Part shown: positions 51,322-59,762 of the stretch, in pieces
Position numbering within the stretch: position 1 is the stretch's first letter
Layout: each line of letters begins with the position of its first letter
Assembly (NCBI RefSeq): GCF_000178855.1
Contig: NZ_ADVG01000002.1
Span: 2,232,001 to 2,296,000 of the forward strand
DNA length: 64,000 bases
Source of the DNA: Ktedonobacter racemifer DSM 44963
Lineage (GTDB): Bacteria; Chloroflexota; Ktedonobacteria; Ktedonobacterales; Ktedonobacteraceae
Direction of reading: 5' to 3'
Made by a program: the position numbers and the translations under genes
Notes under the pieces: model-generated
What the model was told of the DNA's origin: nothing
The model's input: only the letters and a program-made list of their open reading frames with translations
The model's database searches: none

Positions 51322-51360
51322 GAGCGACCCTTTCTGCACAATACACTAAAAGGGTCGCTC
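51322..51360. terminator. Hairpin between LysRS and lysA
   Basis: Twelve-base inverted repeat GAGCGACCCTTT/AAAGGGTCGCTC (51322-51333 and 51349-51360) with a 15-nt loop, eight bases after the LysRS stop; between convergent genes. Confidence 0.55.
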
Positions 51361-51453
51361 AACTATCTCAGCCAGTCAAGATTTCCCGTAAGAGACGATA
51401 GCACATGAAATCAACGCAAATTTATGCAGACCGTCCAACATGCGTTTACGAGT

Positions 51454-52704
51454 CTATAAGCCTGGAAAATCGAGGGTGCAAAAGTAGTCGTCAAGCGTCT
51501 CGGCTCGGCGGATGAGTTGGATATCGCCGCCCTCGCGCAAGAGGAGTTCCGCCGAGCGCAGCTTGCCATTGTAGTTAAAGCCCATGGCATGACCGTGCGC
51601 CCCCGTATCGTGGATGATCAGGATATCGCCTGGTGTGATCTCGGGCAGGCTCCTATCAATGGCGAACTTATCGAAATTTTCGCAGAGCGATCCCACCACG
51701 TCATACATCTCGTTCGCGGGCTGATCCTCTTTCCCCAAAACAGTAATGTGGTGATAGGCGCCATACAGCGCGGGCCGCATCAGGTTCGTCATGCAGGCGT
51801 CCAGGCCAATATAGCGCTTATAGGTCTCTTTCTGGTGGATAGCTGTGGTCACCAGGTAGCCATGCGGTCCCGTGATCACCCTGCCGCATTCCATGACTAT
51901 ACGCAGGGGGGGCAGGCTATTGGCAACGATTTTCTGCGTGTACAGAGCCTGCAACTCCTGGCCAAAGGTCTCCATGTCAAAGGCGCTCTGCTCTGGGCGA
52001 TAGGGGATGCCAATGCCGCCACCCATATTGATAAAGGAGAAGGTGATGCCAACCTCGCGCGAAAGGGCCGCGACCAGGTCAAAGAGCATACGTGCAGTCT
52101 CAAGAAAATACGCGACGTTGAGTTCGTTCGAGGCCAGCATGGCATGTAGCCCAAAGCGCCTAACGCCCTTCTCCTTCGCGCTAGCATACGCTTGAAAGAG
52201 CTGATCATAGGTCAGCCCATACTTGGCCTCCTTGGGATCGCCAATAATCGCGTTCCCAGCACGCAATGGCCCTGGATTGTAGCGAAAACTGAGCAAGTCG
52301 GGAAGGCCTGCCTGCTCTTCGAGATAGGCGATATGGCTGATGTCATCCAGGTTGATGATCGCTCCCAGTTCCCTGGCCTTGCGATACTCGCTCGCGGGCG
52401 TCTGGTTAGAGGTAAACATAATCTCTTCACCAGCAAAACCCACGCGCTCCGCCAGCACAAGCTCGGGCAGAGAGCTACAATCTACGCCCAGGCCCTCCTC
52501 CTTGAGGATACGTAAAATATGGGGATTGGGCAGGGCCTTGACCGCGAAATAATTGGTAAAGCTCTCCGACCAGGCAAAGGCCCGCTTCATGCGACGCACA
52601 GCGGCGCGGATCCCCTGCTCATCATAGAGGTGAAATGGCGTGGGATGGGTTGCGATAAGCGCTTCAAGGCGCTCAGGAGAGAGAGGAAAACGCTTCTCAG
52701 ACAT
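51454..52704 (-). CDS. lysA: Diaminopimelate decarboxylase-like PLP enzyme
   Basis: A 416-residue fold-III PLP decarboxylase. PLP Lys in TNYFAVKALPNPHILRILKE, then EEGLGVDCSSLPELVLAERV, the His of GLHAMLASNELN, Gly-rich phosphate loop INMGGGIGIPYRPEQ, and MECGRVITGPHGYLVTTAIH. The active-site Cys region is VVGSLCENFDKFAIDRSLPE, and the end is TGAHGHAMGFNYNGKLRSAE. It would make lysine from meso-DAP; a related carboxynorspermidine- or ornithine-type decarboxylase is possible, as the central motifs diverge from model LysA. ATG 52704 is chosen with GAAGGA upstream; sequence before it lies in the inverted repeat. Convergent with the LysRS gene. Confidence 0.85.
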   Translation of the reverse strand: MSEKRFPLSPERLEALIATHPTPFHLYDEQGIRAAVRRMKRAFAWSESFTNYFAVKALPNPHILRILKEEGLGVDCSSLPELVLAERVGFAGEEIMFTSNQTPASEYRKARELGAIINLDDISHIAYLEEQAGLPDLLSFRYNPGPLRAGNAIIGDPKEAKYGLTYDQLFQAYASAKEKGVRRFGLHAMLASNELNVAYFLETARMLFDLVAALSREVGITFSFINMGGGIGIPYRPEQSAFDMETFGQELQALYTQKIVANSLPPLRIVMECGRVITGPHGYLVTTAIHQKETYKRYIGLDACMTNLMRPALYGAYHHITVLGKEDQPANEMYDVVGSLCENFDKFAIDRSLPEITPGDILIIHDTGAHGHAMGFNYNGKLRSAELLLREGGDIQLIRRAETLDDYFCTLDFPGL

Positions 52705-52739
52705 ATTTTGACTGTATCCTTCTTTGACTACACCGCCTT

Positions 52740-52824
52740 GTAGGGTCCATGCTGGCATGGACTTCGAGGTGCGCAGGCCGATACTCTGACGTTGGGGAGC
52801 AATCCATGCCAGCATGGACCCTAC
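52740..52824. repeat. Inverted repeat with self-palindromic arms
   Basis: A 22-bp inverted repeat (52740-52761 and 52803-52824) around a 41-base interior. Each arm contains its own palindrome, TCCATGC-TG-GCATGGA or TCCATGC-CA-GCATGGA. The right arm overlaps the stop codon of the kinase gene. It can fold as one long stem or two small hairpins and probably ends the kinase transcript; it may also be a mobile repeat. Confidence 0.7.
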
Positions 52825-54983
52825 ACGACCTGCCAGATCTGCACGGAGCGGTCGACCCCGGCAGAGGCCAGGCGTTCGCCGTTTGGCGACCATGCTACGG
52901 CGGCGACATAGCCCTGGTGCCCCTGGTAGGTATAGGTGCAGCGCTCTTTAGCCACGTTCCAGACCTGCACCGTCTTATCATTGCTGGCAATAGCCAGGTG
53001 CTTGCCATCAGGCGCCCAGGTCACAGCATTTTTGGCGCTATTACCGCCCGCGGTCCGCAGCAGTTTTGTATGCTGCGTATAAGCGATGCTGACATCCCAG
53101 ATGCAGGCGTAGGAGTCGCTAGAGGCCGAGGCCAGCAGATACTCTTTCGGATGCCAGGCCAGGGCATTCACCCGCTCATTATGCACCTTCAGAACGCTGG
53201 GTTCCAGGTCCGCGGAGAAAATGGATGAGACGCGCTGCCAGAAGGTGCGCGGCTTCTTCTGCTCGGCAAAGGGGTTCCAGAAGCGTATGCTCTTCTCTTT
53301 CCCGGCTGAGGCCAGGTATTTCCCATCCGGCGACCACGCTACAGCATATACCTGGTCCTTGTGCTCTTCATAGCGGTACAGTTCACTATGCTCCTGGGCA
53401 TGCCAGACCAGCACCAGTTTATCGTTGCCAGCCGAGGCAATATACTCGCCACCTGGCGACCAGGCCACAGCGTTCACGGGCTGGCTGTGCACGGTATAGG
53501 TATAGACCAGGTGCCCGTTCGCAGGCTCCCAGATCTGCACCGTGGTATCATCGCCTGCCGAAGCAATATATTTGCTATCGGAGGACCAGGCCAGGGTATT
53601 CACCCGCGCGGAGTGTCCCTTATACGTCCAGACACGATCACCAGAAGCCGCATCCCAGACGATCACGGTGCGGTCATAACTGGCCGTGGCCAGCCATTTA
53701 CCATCGGGCGACCAGACCACAGCAGCCACGCGTCCCGTATGTCCAGTACAAATAAAGAGCGTATTAGGCTGCTTGACGATCTGGTATTGCGTTGGGCCTT
53801 TCGCCTTGCCAGTCTTCCCTGTAGTCGTGGCTTGAGCAGGGATGGGCGGCATCATCGCAGGTGCCTGGTACATGGGCGGGACACGCGTCGAGATGGTGGG
53901 CGGCGAGGTCAGCGCGGCCCCCGTCGTATATAGCGTCTGGATGCGCTGAAGCGAGGCGCGCACAACAGCCACGGATTCCGGGCGCTCATTCACGGGTACG
54001 CTTACCATATGCATGACCAGGTCGGCCAATCCAGCGAGGGCCGGATGCGCCGGGAGGTGAATAGGCGCGAAGTGGAAGGGCGTTTCTGAAGGATCATGCC
54101 CGGTCAGGAGCTGATGAAGGGTCGCGCCTAGACTATAGATATCGGCGCGCACCGTGGTTTGCGAGCGACCATACTGTTCCGGCGCAGCATATCCGGAGGA
54201 GCCAAGCGCGGTCGTATCCTTGGCCTTGCCGGGCTTGAAGTGGCGCGCGATGCCAAAGTCGATCAGGAAGATATGTCCACCAGGTGTAAGCATCACATTG
54301 GCAGGCTTGAGATCGCGGAAAATAATCGGGGGCGTGCGCGAGTGCAGATACTCCAATACATCACAGAGCTGGATGGCGATATCAAGCGTCTGCTCAATAG
54401 GTAGCGTCGTGCCCTTGAGACGGCTCAGGCGGTCCTCAAGAGTCTCGCCCTCAATATAGTCCATCACCAGGTAAGAACGCCCCTGGTCGGCAAACTGCTC
54501 ATAAATACGCGGCAGATTTGGATGTGTCAAACCAGCCAGGAGCATCGCTTCATGCTGGAAGGCATCAGCGGCGGCCTGGCGATCCTTCTCATCCAGGCTA
54601 TTCTGGCTCATCTCCTTGACCGCCACCAGGCGATTACCAAACTGCGAATCGAGGGCCTTATAGACAGCTCCGAAGCCACCCTTTCCTACATTTGCCAGGA
54701 TGATATACCGCTGCTTGAGCATATGTTGAGGTTGCAACAGTCCCGTAATCGTCGAGCTGCCTATGGGCAATTGGAAGGTGGTATTCACGTTTGTGTTCAG
54801 CGTATTGGCTGAGGTTCCATGTACGGCGTGCGCGCTCGATATACCACGCGCCCCAAGACCTACAATGGTATCGGTCGTCGTGTCCAACCCGCCAAGCGCC
54901 TGGCCACAGGCACGACAAAAACGCGCCTCTGGTCGATTGGCAGCACCACATCGATCACAGAAAAATGTTGAATTGGATGACAT
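52821..54983 (-). CDS. Ser/Thr protein kinase with zinc ribbon and WD40 propeller
   Basis: A 720-residue soluble protein. Residues 9-27 form a zinc ribbon (CDRCGAANRPEARFCRACGQ). The kinase domain is about 92-355: glycine loop VGKGGFGAVYKA, catalytic-pair Lys123 in LVAVKEM, catalytic loop IIFRDLKPANVML (Asp224; Phe replaces the usual His), DFG at 242-244, and GSSGYAAPEQYG. A Pro/Thr-rich linker follows. Seven WD40 repeats run from about 415 to the end, with blades such as GHTGRVAAVVWSPDGKWLAT and GHQGYVAAVAWSPNGERLAS. No TM helix is seen, so it acts in the cytoplasm. The propeller likely binds partner proteins. The substrate is unknown. Confidence 0.93.
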   Translation of the reverse strand: MSSNSTFFCDRCGAANRPEARFCRACGQALGGLDTTTDTIVGLGARGISSAHAVHGTSANTLNTNVNTTFQLPIGSSTITGLLQPQHMLKQRYIILANVGKGGFGAVYKALDSQFGNRLVAVKEMSQNSLDEKDRQAAADAFQHEAMLLAGLTHPNLPRIYEQFADQGRSYLVMDYIEGETLEDRLSRLKGTTLPIEQTLDIAIQLCDVLEYLHSRTPPIIFRDLKPANVMLTPGGHIFLIDFGIARHFKPGKAKDTTALGSSGYAAPEQYGRSQTTVRADIYSLGATLHQLLTGHDPSETPFHFAPIHLPAHPALAGLADLVMHMVSVPVNERPESVAVVRASLQRIQTLYTTGAALTSPPTISTRVPPMYQAPAMMPPIPAQATTTGKTGKAKGPTQYQIVKQPNTLFICTGHTGRVAAVVWSPDGKWLATASYDRTVIVWDAASGDRVWTYKGHSARVNTLAWSSDSKYIASAGDDTTVQIWEPANGHLVYTYTVHSQPVNAVAWSPGGEYIASAGNDKLVLVWHAQEHSELYRYEEHKDQVYAVAWSPDGKYLASAGKEKSIRFWNPFAEQKKPRTFWQRVSSIFSADLEPSVLKVHNERVNALAWHPKEYLLASASSDSYACIWDVSIAYTQHTKLLRTAGGNSAKNAVTWAPDGKHLAIASNDKTVQVWNVAKERCTYTYQGHQGYVAAVAWSPNGERLASAGVDRSVQIWQVV

Positions 54984-55375
54984 GAAATCCTTTTTCTCAA
55001 TAGATGTTTTACTTCAGCAGCGATGAGAAAGGATAGAATGGGCATGCCAGGTTGGCACACATCGACTGTACAGTAGTACATGAGTACAAAAATGTCAAGT
55101 AACCAGCTCTCATTCTTTCTTTCCGGGTCAAATGTCAGGGGAATGTTACTGTAAAGCCTCGTGCCACGTAAACAAAGTACAGTGTGATGCTATAATACTC
55201 TTATCTGTACAGAGTAAAACGCAGCGACTCTATCAAAGGCTGCACGACCAGGAGCGACAAATACTGATAACCAGAACTGTGGAGAAACAGATCAAGAGTG
55301 ACCTCTGTTAAAAAATGTTGTGAGATTGAGACCCGTACGGCCTGGCCGTTTTGGAATGAGGGGAATGCTGGTACT
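54984..55375. other. Divergent intergenic region, kinase / response regulator
   Basis: A TATAAT box (about 55191-55196) with only a weak -35 (GTAAAC) could drive the response regulator-plsX unit. Near 55070-55090 there are overlapping GTAC palindromes (GTACAGTAGTAC and similar) close to the expected kinase promoter. No gene was recognised. Confidence 0.35.
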
Positions 55376-55762
55376 ATGGCAAAGAAAATTCTGGTCATGG
55401 ATGATGATCCGACAATCGCAGACCTGCTTACAGAAGCGCTAGCAGACGAGGGTTATGAGACTTTCATGACCACGCAGAGCCTGCGTTTCTATGACTCTAT
55501 TCAGGAGCACAAGCCTGACCTGGTGCTGCTGGACCTGATGATGCCTTATCTTGATGGCCGTGATGAGCTAAAACTCATGACCATGGGCATCGATAAGCAG
55601 ATTCCAGTCATCGTGGTTACGGCCTTCCTGGGCGCGGCCAACGAAGAGCAGGAGTTCCGCGAAGCCGGAGTCGTCCACATCGTCTACAAACCGTTTGATC
55701 TCGACAAACTGGTTGCGCTGGTCAAACAGACCATCGGGGAGCCTGAGGAGAAAACCGCATGA
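55376..55762 (+). CDS. Single-domain response regulator
   Basis: A 128-residue CheY-like receiver with no output domain. Acidic cluster KKILVMDDDPTIADLLTEAL, phosphorylation Asp in PDLVLLDLMMPYLDGRDELK, Thr switch in PVIVVTAFLGAANEE, and Lys in GVVHIVYKPFDLDKLVALVK. It must act by protein contact. ATG 55376 follows GAGGGGA. Its stop overlaps the start of plsX (ATGA), so it is translated together with a phospholipid-synthesis enzyme; a regulatory link is possible but is inference. No kinase with a histidine phosphorylation domain is nearby; a Ser/Thr kinase is encoded divergently. Confidence 0.88.
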   Translation: MAKKILVMDDDPTIADLLTEALADEGYETFMTTQSLRFYDSIQEHKPDLVLLDLMMPYLDGRDELKLMTMGIDKQIPVIVVTAFLGAANEEQEFREAGVVHIVYKPFDLDKLVALVKQTIGEPEEKTA

Positions 55763-56805
55763 GCGTCTCCACAACTAATACGCCCACGCGCCTAGCCCTG
55801 GACGCAATGGGCGGCGATAATGCTCCCGGCGAGATTGTGCTGGGAGCAATTCAGGCTGCCCGCGCCTATGGCATCGGCGTATACCTCGTGGGACGCGAGG
55901 AGGTTATCCAGGCTGAACTGACCAAACACGACACCAACGGACTGGATCTCCCCATCATCCACACCGATGAAGTGATTGAGATGGACGACCATCCCGCGAC
56001 AGCTGTCAGAAGCAAGAAGAACGCCTCGATGACTGTCGCGCTACAACTAGTTCGGGATGGCAAAGCCATTGGCGCGGTTTCAGCCGGAAATAGTGGCGCG
56101 ATGATGGCGGCGGCCCTCTTCACTCTCAAACGTATCCCCGGTGTGGAACGCCCGGCCCTGGGTGGTGTCTTCCCAACCAAAAATAAGCCATGCCTGATCA
56201 TTGATATGGGTGCCAATACCGATTGCAAGCCTGAGTATTTGCAGCAATTTGCCTTGATGGGTTCGGTCTATATGGAGCGTATCTTTCACGTCAACCGGCC
56301 TCGCGTGGGTCTGCTGGCTAACGGAGAAGAGGAGACCAAGGGCAACCAGCAAGTTGTGCAGACACACCAGTTGCTTAAGCAGAACGCGGAGCGCCTGCAA
56401 TTGAACTTTATTGGCAATATCGAAGGGCGCGACATCATGGCCAATGCGACGGATGTGGTAGTCTGTGATGGCTTTGTTGGCAATGTTGTTCTCAAGCTCA
56501 GTGAAGGCGTGGGTGAAGCCCTCTTCTCCCTGATTAAAGACGAACTGACCTCGTCGTTTGTAAGCAAGCTGGCGGCGGCAGTCCTCAAGCCAGGGTTGAA
56601 GAGGATCTATAAACGCCTTGACTATGCCGAGTATGGCGGGGTTCCCCTACTAGGCGTCAATGGCGCGGCCATTATCTCTCATGGCCGCTCTAACGCCCGC
56701 GCCATCCAGAACGCGCTTCGCGTGGCCAAAGAGACAGCCGAGACCGGCGTTACGCAGGCGATTACCGAAGGCGTGGCACGCCTCGCCACAGCCAAAGCCG
56801 AATAG
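55759..56805 (+). CDS. plsX: Phosphate acyltransferase PlsX
   Basis: A 348-residue enzyme converting acyl-ACP to acyl phosphate, the first step of PlsX-PlsY phospholipid synthesis. Signatures: LALDAMGGDNAPGEIVLGAI, HTDEVIEMDDHPATAVRSKK, GAVSAGNSGAMMAAALFTLK, MGANTDCKPEYLQQFALMGS, GLLANGEEETKGNQ, VVVCDGFVGNVVLKLSEGVG and GGVPLLGVNGAAIISHGRSN. Length is normal. It overlaps the response regulator stop by four bases. In many bacteria plsX is followed by fab genes, but here a terminator follows. Confidence 0.96.
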   Translation: MSVSTTNTPTRLALDAMGGDNAPGEIVLGAIQAARAYGIGVYLVGREEVIQAELTKHDTNGLDLPIIHTDEVIEMDDHPATAVRSKKNASMTVALQLVRDGKAIGAVSAGNSGAMMAAALFTLKRIPGVERPALGGVFPTKNKPCLIIDMGANTDCKPEYLQQFALMGSVYMERIFHVNRPRVGLLANGEEETKGNQQVVQTHQLLKQNAERLQLNFIGNIEGRDIMANATDVVVCDGFVGNVVLKLSEGVGEALFSLIKDELTSSFVSKLAAAVLKPGLKRIYKRLDYAEYGGVPLLGVNGAAIISHGRSNARAIQNALRVAKETAETGVTQAITEGVARLATAKAE

Positions 56806-56815
56806 CTGCGCTAAC

Positions 56816-56856
56816 AAAAAATGGAGTACAGGCCATTGACCTATACTCCATTTTTT
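56816..56856. terminator. Terminator after plsX
   Basis: Inverted repeat AAAAAATGGAGTA/TACTCCATTTTTT (56816-56828 and 56844-56856). It is a textbook intrinsic terminator 10 bases after the plsX stop, usable in both directions and ending just before the minus-strand KGG gene's stop. Confidence 0.9.
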
Positions 56857-56864
56857 ATTACTTT

Positions 56865-57227
56865 TTACTCTGTAGGAGACTTTTTCTGGCGCTTGGCTGC
56901 TCCACCGAGGCGGCCAATGCGGCTGTAGAAATCAGGTCCCTGGCTCTCCTTCGTGGCGTTGCCGCCCTTCTTGCCCATGGCCGAGAAATGCTCTGGACCA
57001 TACTTGACAACATTTGCGCGCCCGCCCTTCTGAGCAATGGTACGATAATATTCTGTGCCACGCTTCTCTTTCAGCACAGTGCCGCCCTTTTTCCCGATGC
57101 GCTGATAGTAATCCTCACCATACTTGGCGCGTACAGTACTGCCGCCCTTGCGACCAGACTTCTCAGCGGGGGACGACGCGGTACCTGTTGATGATGTAGA
57201 CTGCATGGACTGCTCTTCCTCAACCAT
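56865..57227 (-). CDS. KGG-repeat stress protein (GsiB-like hydrophilin)
   Basis: A 120-residue very hydrophilic protein built of repeats of ~20 residues. Each has a KGG core and an aromatic pair: GRKGGSTVRAKYGEDYYQRI, GKKGGTVLKEKRGTEYYRTI, QKGGRANVVKYGPEHFSAM, GKKGGNATKESQGPDFYSRI, then GRLGGAAKRQ. This is the stress-induced KGG motif of GsiB/LEA-like proteins, linked to desiccation and general stress. Residues 1-25 are Ser/Thr-rich. Either ATG 57227 or the Met 7 codons later may be the start; both have a GAGGAAG-type site. It would be induced under stress, but no specific operator was recognised. Confidence 0.88.
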   Translation of the reverse strand: MVEEEQSMQSTSSTGTASSPAEKSGRKGGSTVRAKYGEDYYQRIGKKGGTVLKEKRGTEYYRTIAQKGGRANVVKYGPEHFSAMGKKGGNATKESQGPDFYSRIGRLGGAAKRQKKSPTE

Positions 57228-57655
57228 AATCTCTAGCTTCCTCTACGTCTTCTCGCAACATAATTTTTCATGGAACACTTAGAAAGAACCTATGCTTACC
57301 CGGCTCAACAACATCCTTTGCTGACGTTTTACCAGGATGCCAGTAGCCTCCAGCCTGGTTGTTTCTCCTTAAGGCCGAACATATGCCCTGACATTACTCG
57401 CACGTCTGGTGAAAACTCATCGACTCTTCACCAATCATTAGTCTAACAAAATATGTGATAAACGTCAATAAACTATATTGATGCACAAGAACAAAATAGT
57501 TATTTATTGCCATATAGATATACTTCATGTAACACAAGAGTAGATAAAATCATGGGTAGCTCACTTTTGGTATGGGGTGTGGCGCATCGAGAAAGCGCGC
57601 CGCCAGAGCCTGGAGCATCTCTACCAGCTTCCCGAAAACGAGAGTGAGATAGAGC
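57228..57655. other. Upstream region of the KGG gene
   Basis: About 430 bases, AT-rich near 57430-57560, holding the unseen promoter of the KGG gene on the minus strand. No convincing gene was found. Confidence 0.35.
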
Positions 57656-57714
57656 AAAGAGTGGGTGCGCGGAAAACGGCCAGGCCATTTTCCGCGCACC
57701 CACTCTTTACTCTG
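57656..57714. repeat. Long hairpin disrupted at its 3' flank by the IS
   Basis: AAAGAGTGGGTGCGCGGAAA and its complement form a ~26-bp stem (about 57656-57681 and 57683-57708) with one mismatch. The insertion sequence starts just after it, and the duplicated target TTTACTCTG overlaps the hairpin end. Likely an eighth member of the long-hairpin set; the cap side is not clear. Confidence 0.55.
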
Positions 57715-59388
57715 GGGTGAGCGTCATGTTTTTGCAATTGGGCTAGACAAAAGCCCCCTCTTCTGCGAAGATGTGTTCATTCTCAAGAGGGGAAGGGAAA
57801 AACATGAGCGAAGAGACTGATCAAGGCTGGCAACAACTCAGCGCACAGATTCTCACTGATATCAAAGCCTGGCGGCGAGACCATCCCAAGGTGACCTTAC
57901 GTGAGATTGAACAGGAAGTGCATCAGCGCCTGAGTCGACTGGAAGCCCAAGTGATTCAAGATGCAGCTCAAGCAAGTGCGCAACGTGACTGGAGTGGTAC
58001 CTCAGCCCAAGAGCGCCCCACCTGTCCCGTGTGTGGCACCCCACTGCAAGCCCGTGGGAAACGACCCCGCCGTCTGCAAGGAGCAGGAGGACAAGAGATC
58101 ACGCTCAGCAGAACGTACGGAACTTGCCCCACGTGTGGGACAGGGCTTTTTCCCCCTCGATGAGGAGTTAGCTCTCCCAAGAGGGAGGAACTTGACATCG
58201 TTGCAACACGAGCATCTGGTCCATCTTTCGAGCTGGATGCCTTTTGCGCGAGCTGCTGAGATGATGCAACGTCTGCTCGGGGTTCAGGTCAGTGAAGCGA
58301 GCGCGCGTCGACAGAGTGAGCAGGCAGGTGCCTTAGCCCTGGCGGTGCAAACGGTTCTGGCCTCGGAACCTTTCGCCTCGTCACCATCTGTGAGCAAGCC
58401 TACCAAGCGCCTAGCCATCAGCGCCGATGGGGCCTATGTGCCTTTGCTCAAAGGGCAGTGGGCAGAGGTTCGAACGGTGGCTTTTGGAGAAGTCGAACCC
58501 TCCACCAGTCCGGCTGGAGCACAAGAGGTCACGGTCAGTCATCTCTCCTATTTTTCTCGCATGTGTGATGCTCAGACCTTTGCGACCTTGGCTGATGTGG
58601 AGATGCGAGAGCGAGGGGTCCGGCAGGCTCAAGAAATCGGAGCAGTCACTGATGGTGCCGAGTGGTTGCAGGGCTTCCTCGATCTCCACTGTCCCCAAGC
58701 GTTGCGCATCTTGGATTTTCCTCATGCAGCAGAGCATCTCCATCTGCTCATCCAAGCGCTCCAACAAGCCGGCCTCGTTCTGCCTGACGACCTGCTGGAG
58801 CGTGCCTGCCATCGACTCAAACATCGAGGTCCCCGTTTGCTCATCTGGCTGCTTGCTCGTTTACCAGCTCAGATCGCCCAACAGGAAGGGGTGCGTGAAC
58901 AGGTCGGCTATTTTCTCAAACGCGAAGCCTTGATGCAGTATCCCCAGTTTCAAGCCGCAGGCTGGCCGATTGGGTCAGGGATGGTGGAAAGCGCCAATAA
59001 AGTGGTGGTGCAAGCCCGCCTCAAAGGAGCAGGTATGCATTGGGAGCCCAGTCATGTCAATCCCATGCTCACCTTACGCAACGCCGTCTGTAATGAGCGA
59101 TGGGATCTCTGCTGGCAAGAGATTGAGCGGGAGCAACTCCGTCACCGGGAGCAGCGTCGCAACGAGCGAGCGACACCTCGTCTTGAGCAGATGGTCTCTT
59201 CCTTGATGCTCTCGCTCCTTCGCTTTCGTTCCCCTACTCCCAAGCCACTTCCCCCTCCCCCTCGTCCAATGGCACCTGCTGCCACCTTACCTGGTTCCTC
59301 ACGCCCTTCAACCCATCATCCATGGAAACGAGTGTTGGTTTGTCGTCCCAAATCCATTGCAAAAAGATGACGCTCACCCTTTACTCTG
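57706..59388. mobile_element. ISKra4-like insertion sequence with 9-bp target duplication
   Basis: The element spans about 57715-59379 (1665 bp). The left end begins GGGTGAGCGTCATGTTTTTG and the right end, read inward, GGGTGAGCGTCATCTTTTTG, so the terminal inverted repeats match over ~25 bases with one or two differences. A perfect 9-bp direct repeat TTTACTCTG flanks it (57706-57714 and 59380-59388). Ends starting GGG, 9-bp duplication and the transposase type fit the ISKra4 family. Clean ends suggest a recent insertion. Confidence 0.85.
57804..59370 (+). pseudogene. ISKra4-type transposase, split by a frameshift
   Basis: The first frame (57804-58163) encodes ~119 residues with a zinc ribbon, PTCPVCGTPLQARGKRPRRL and YGTCPTCGTGLFP. 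It stops just after the tract CTTTTTCCCCCTCG (58146-58159). The frame one base on continues the protein with LDEELALPRGRNLTSLQHEH to 59370. This part has a DDE-like layout: AISADGAYVPLLKGQWAEVR, VTDGAEWLQGFLDLHCPQAL, RILDFPHAAEHLHLL, and WPIGSGMVESANKVVVQARL with the Glu. Skipping one C within C5 joins the frames, so either a one-base indel in the homopolymer inactivated it or a programmed +1 shift is used. GGGAAGGG before ATG 57804 is a good ribosome site. The C-terminal tail is Pro-rich. Confidence 0.8.
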
Positions 59389-59476
59389 ATATGGGTAGAC
59401 AAATAACCCTTCGGAGCCTTATACTACAAAAAGTAAGTAGGATTCCCTAGTGTAAGCGTGCTCCAGGAGTTTTTGT

Positions 59477-59728
59477 ATGTACAAGCAAGGCTCAGATTCG
59501 GAGAGAGATGTACAATCCATGTGGTGTCCCATTAGAAGCCTTTTCCTTCCGCAACGTGCCCCTATCCCTATCTATATCTCTGAACAGGAGCGCAGACGCA
59601 CCACCATGCCAGCAGATCCCTGGCAGTATCGCATCCAGGCCTGGTTCGCCTATCACATGATTCAGATCCGCTGGGACATTGAACGAGGCATTGCCAGGTT
59701 GCTGCATAAACGCTGGAGAACACGCTAA
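59477..59728 (+). CDS. Small hypothetical protein after the IS
   Basis: An 83-residue ORF, no known domain. AGGAG seven bases before ATG 59477 is a good ribosome site. The second half (MPADPWQYRIQAWFAYHMIQ, IRWDIERGIARLLHKRW) looks like an amphipathic, basic helix pair; the first half is unremarkable. It could be a membrane-associated small protein or a chance ORF. It ends 35 bases before the convergent glycosyltransferase stop, with no clear terminator between. Confidence 0.35.
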   Translation: MYKQGSDSERDVQSMWCPIRSLFLPQRAPIPIYISEQERRRTTMPADPWQYRIQAWFAYHMIQIRWDIERGIARLLHKRWRTR

Positions 59729-59762
59729 CCCTCAGTCTCATAGGTCCCCCCCTCAGGCGTAG

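Noticed and set aside
53225..53933. Long plus-strand ORFs inside the kinase gene
   Set aside because: They lie antisense to the WD40 repeats; their apparent internal repetition only mirrors the repeated blades, and they lack a ribosome site.
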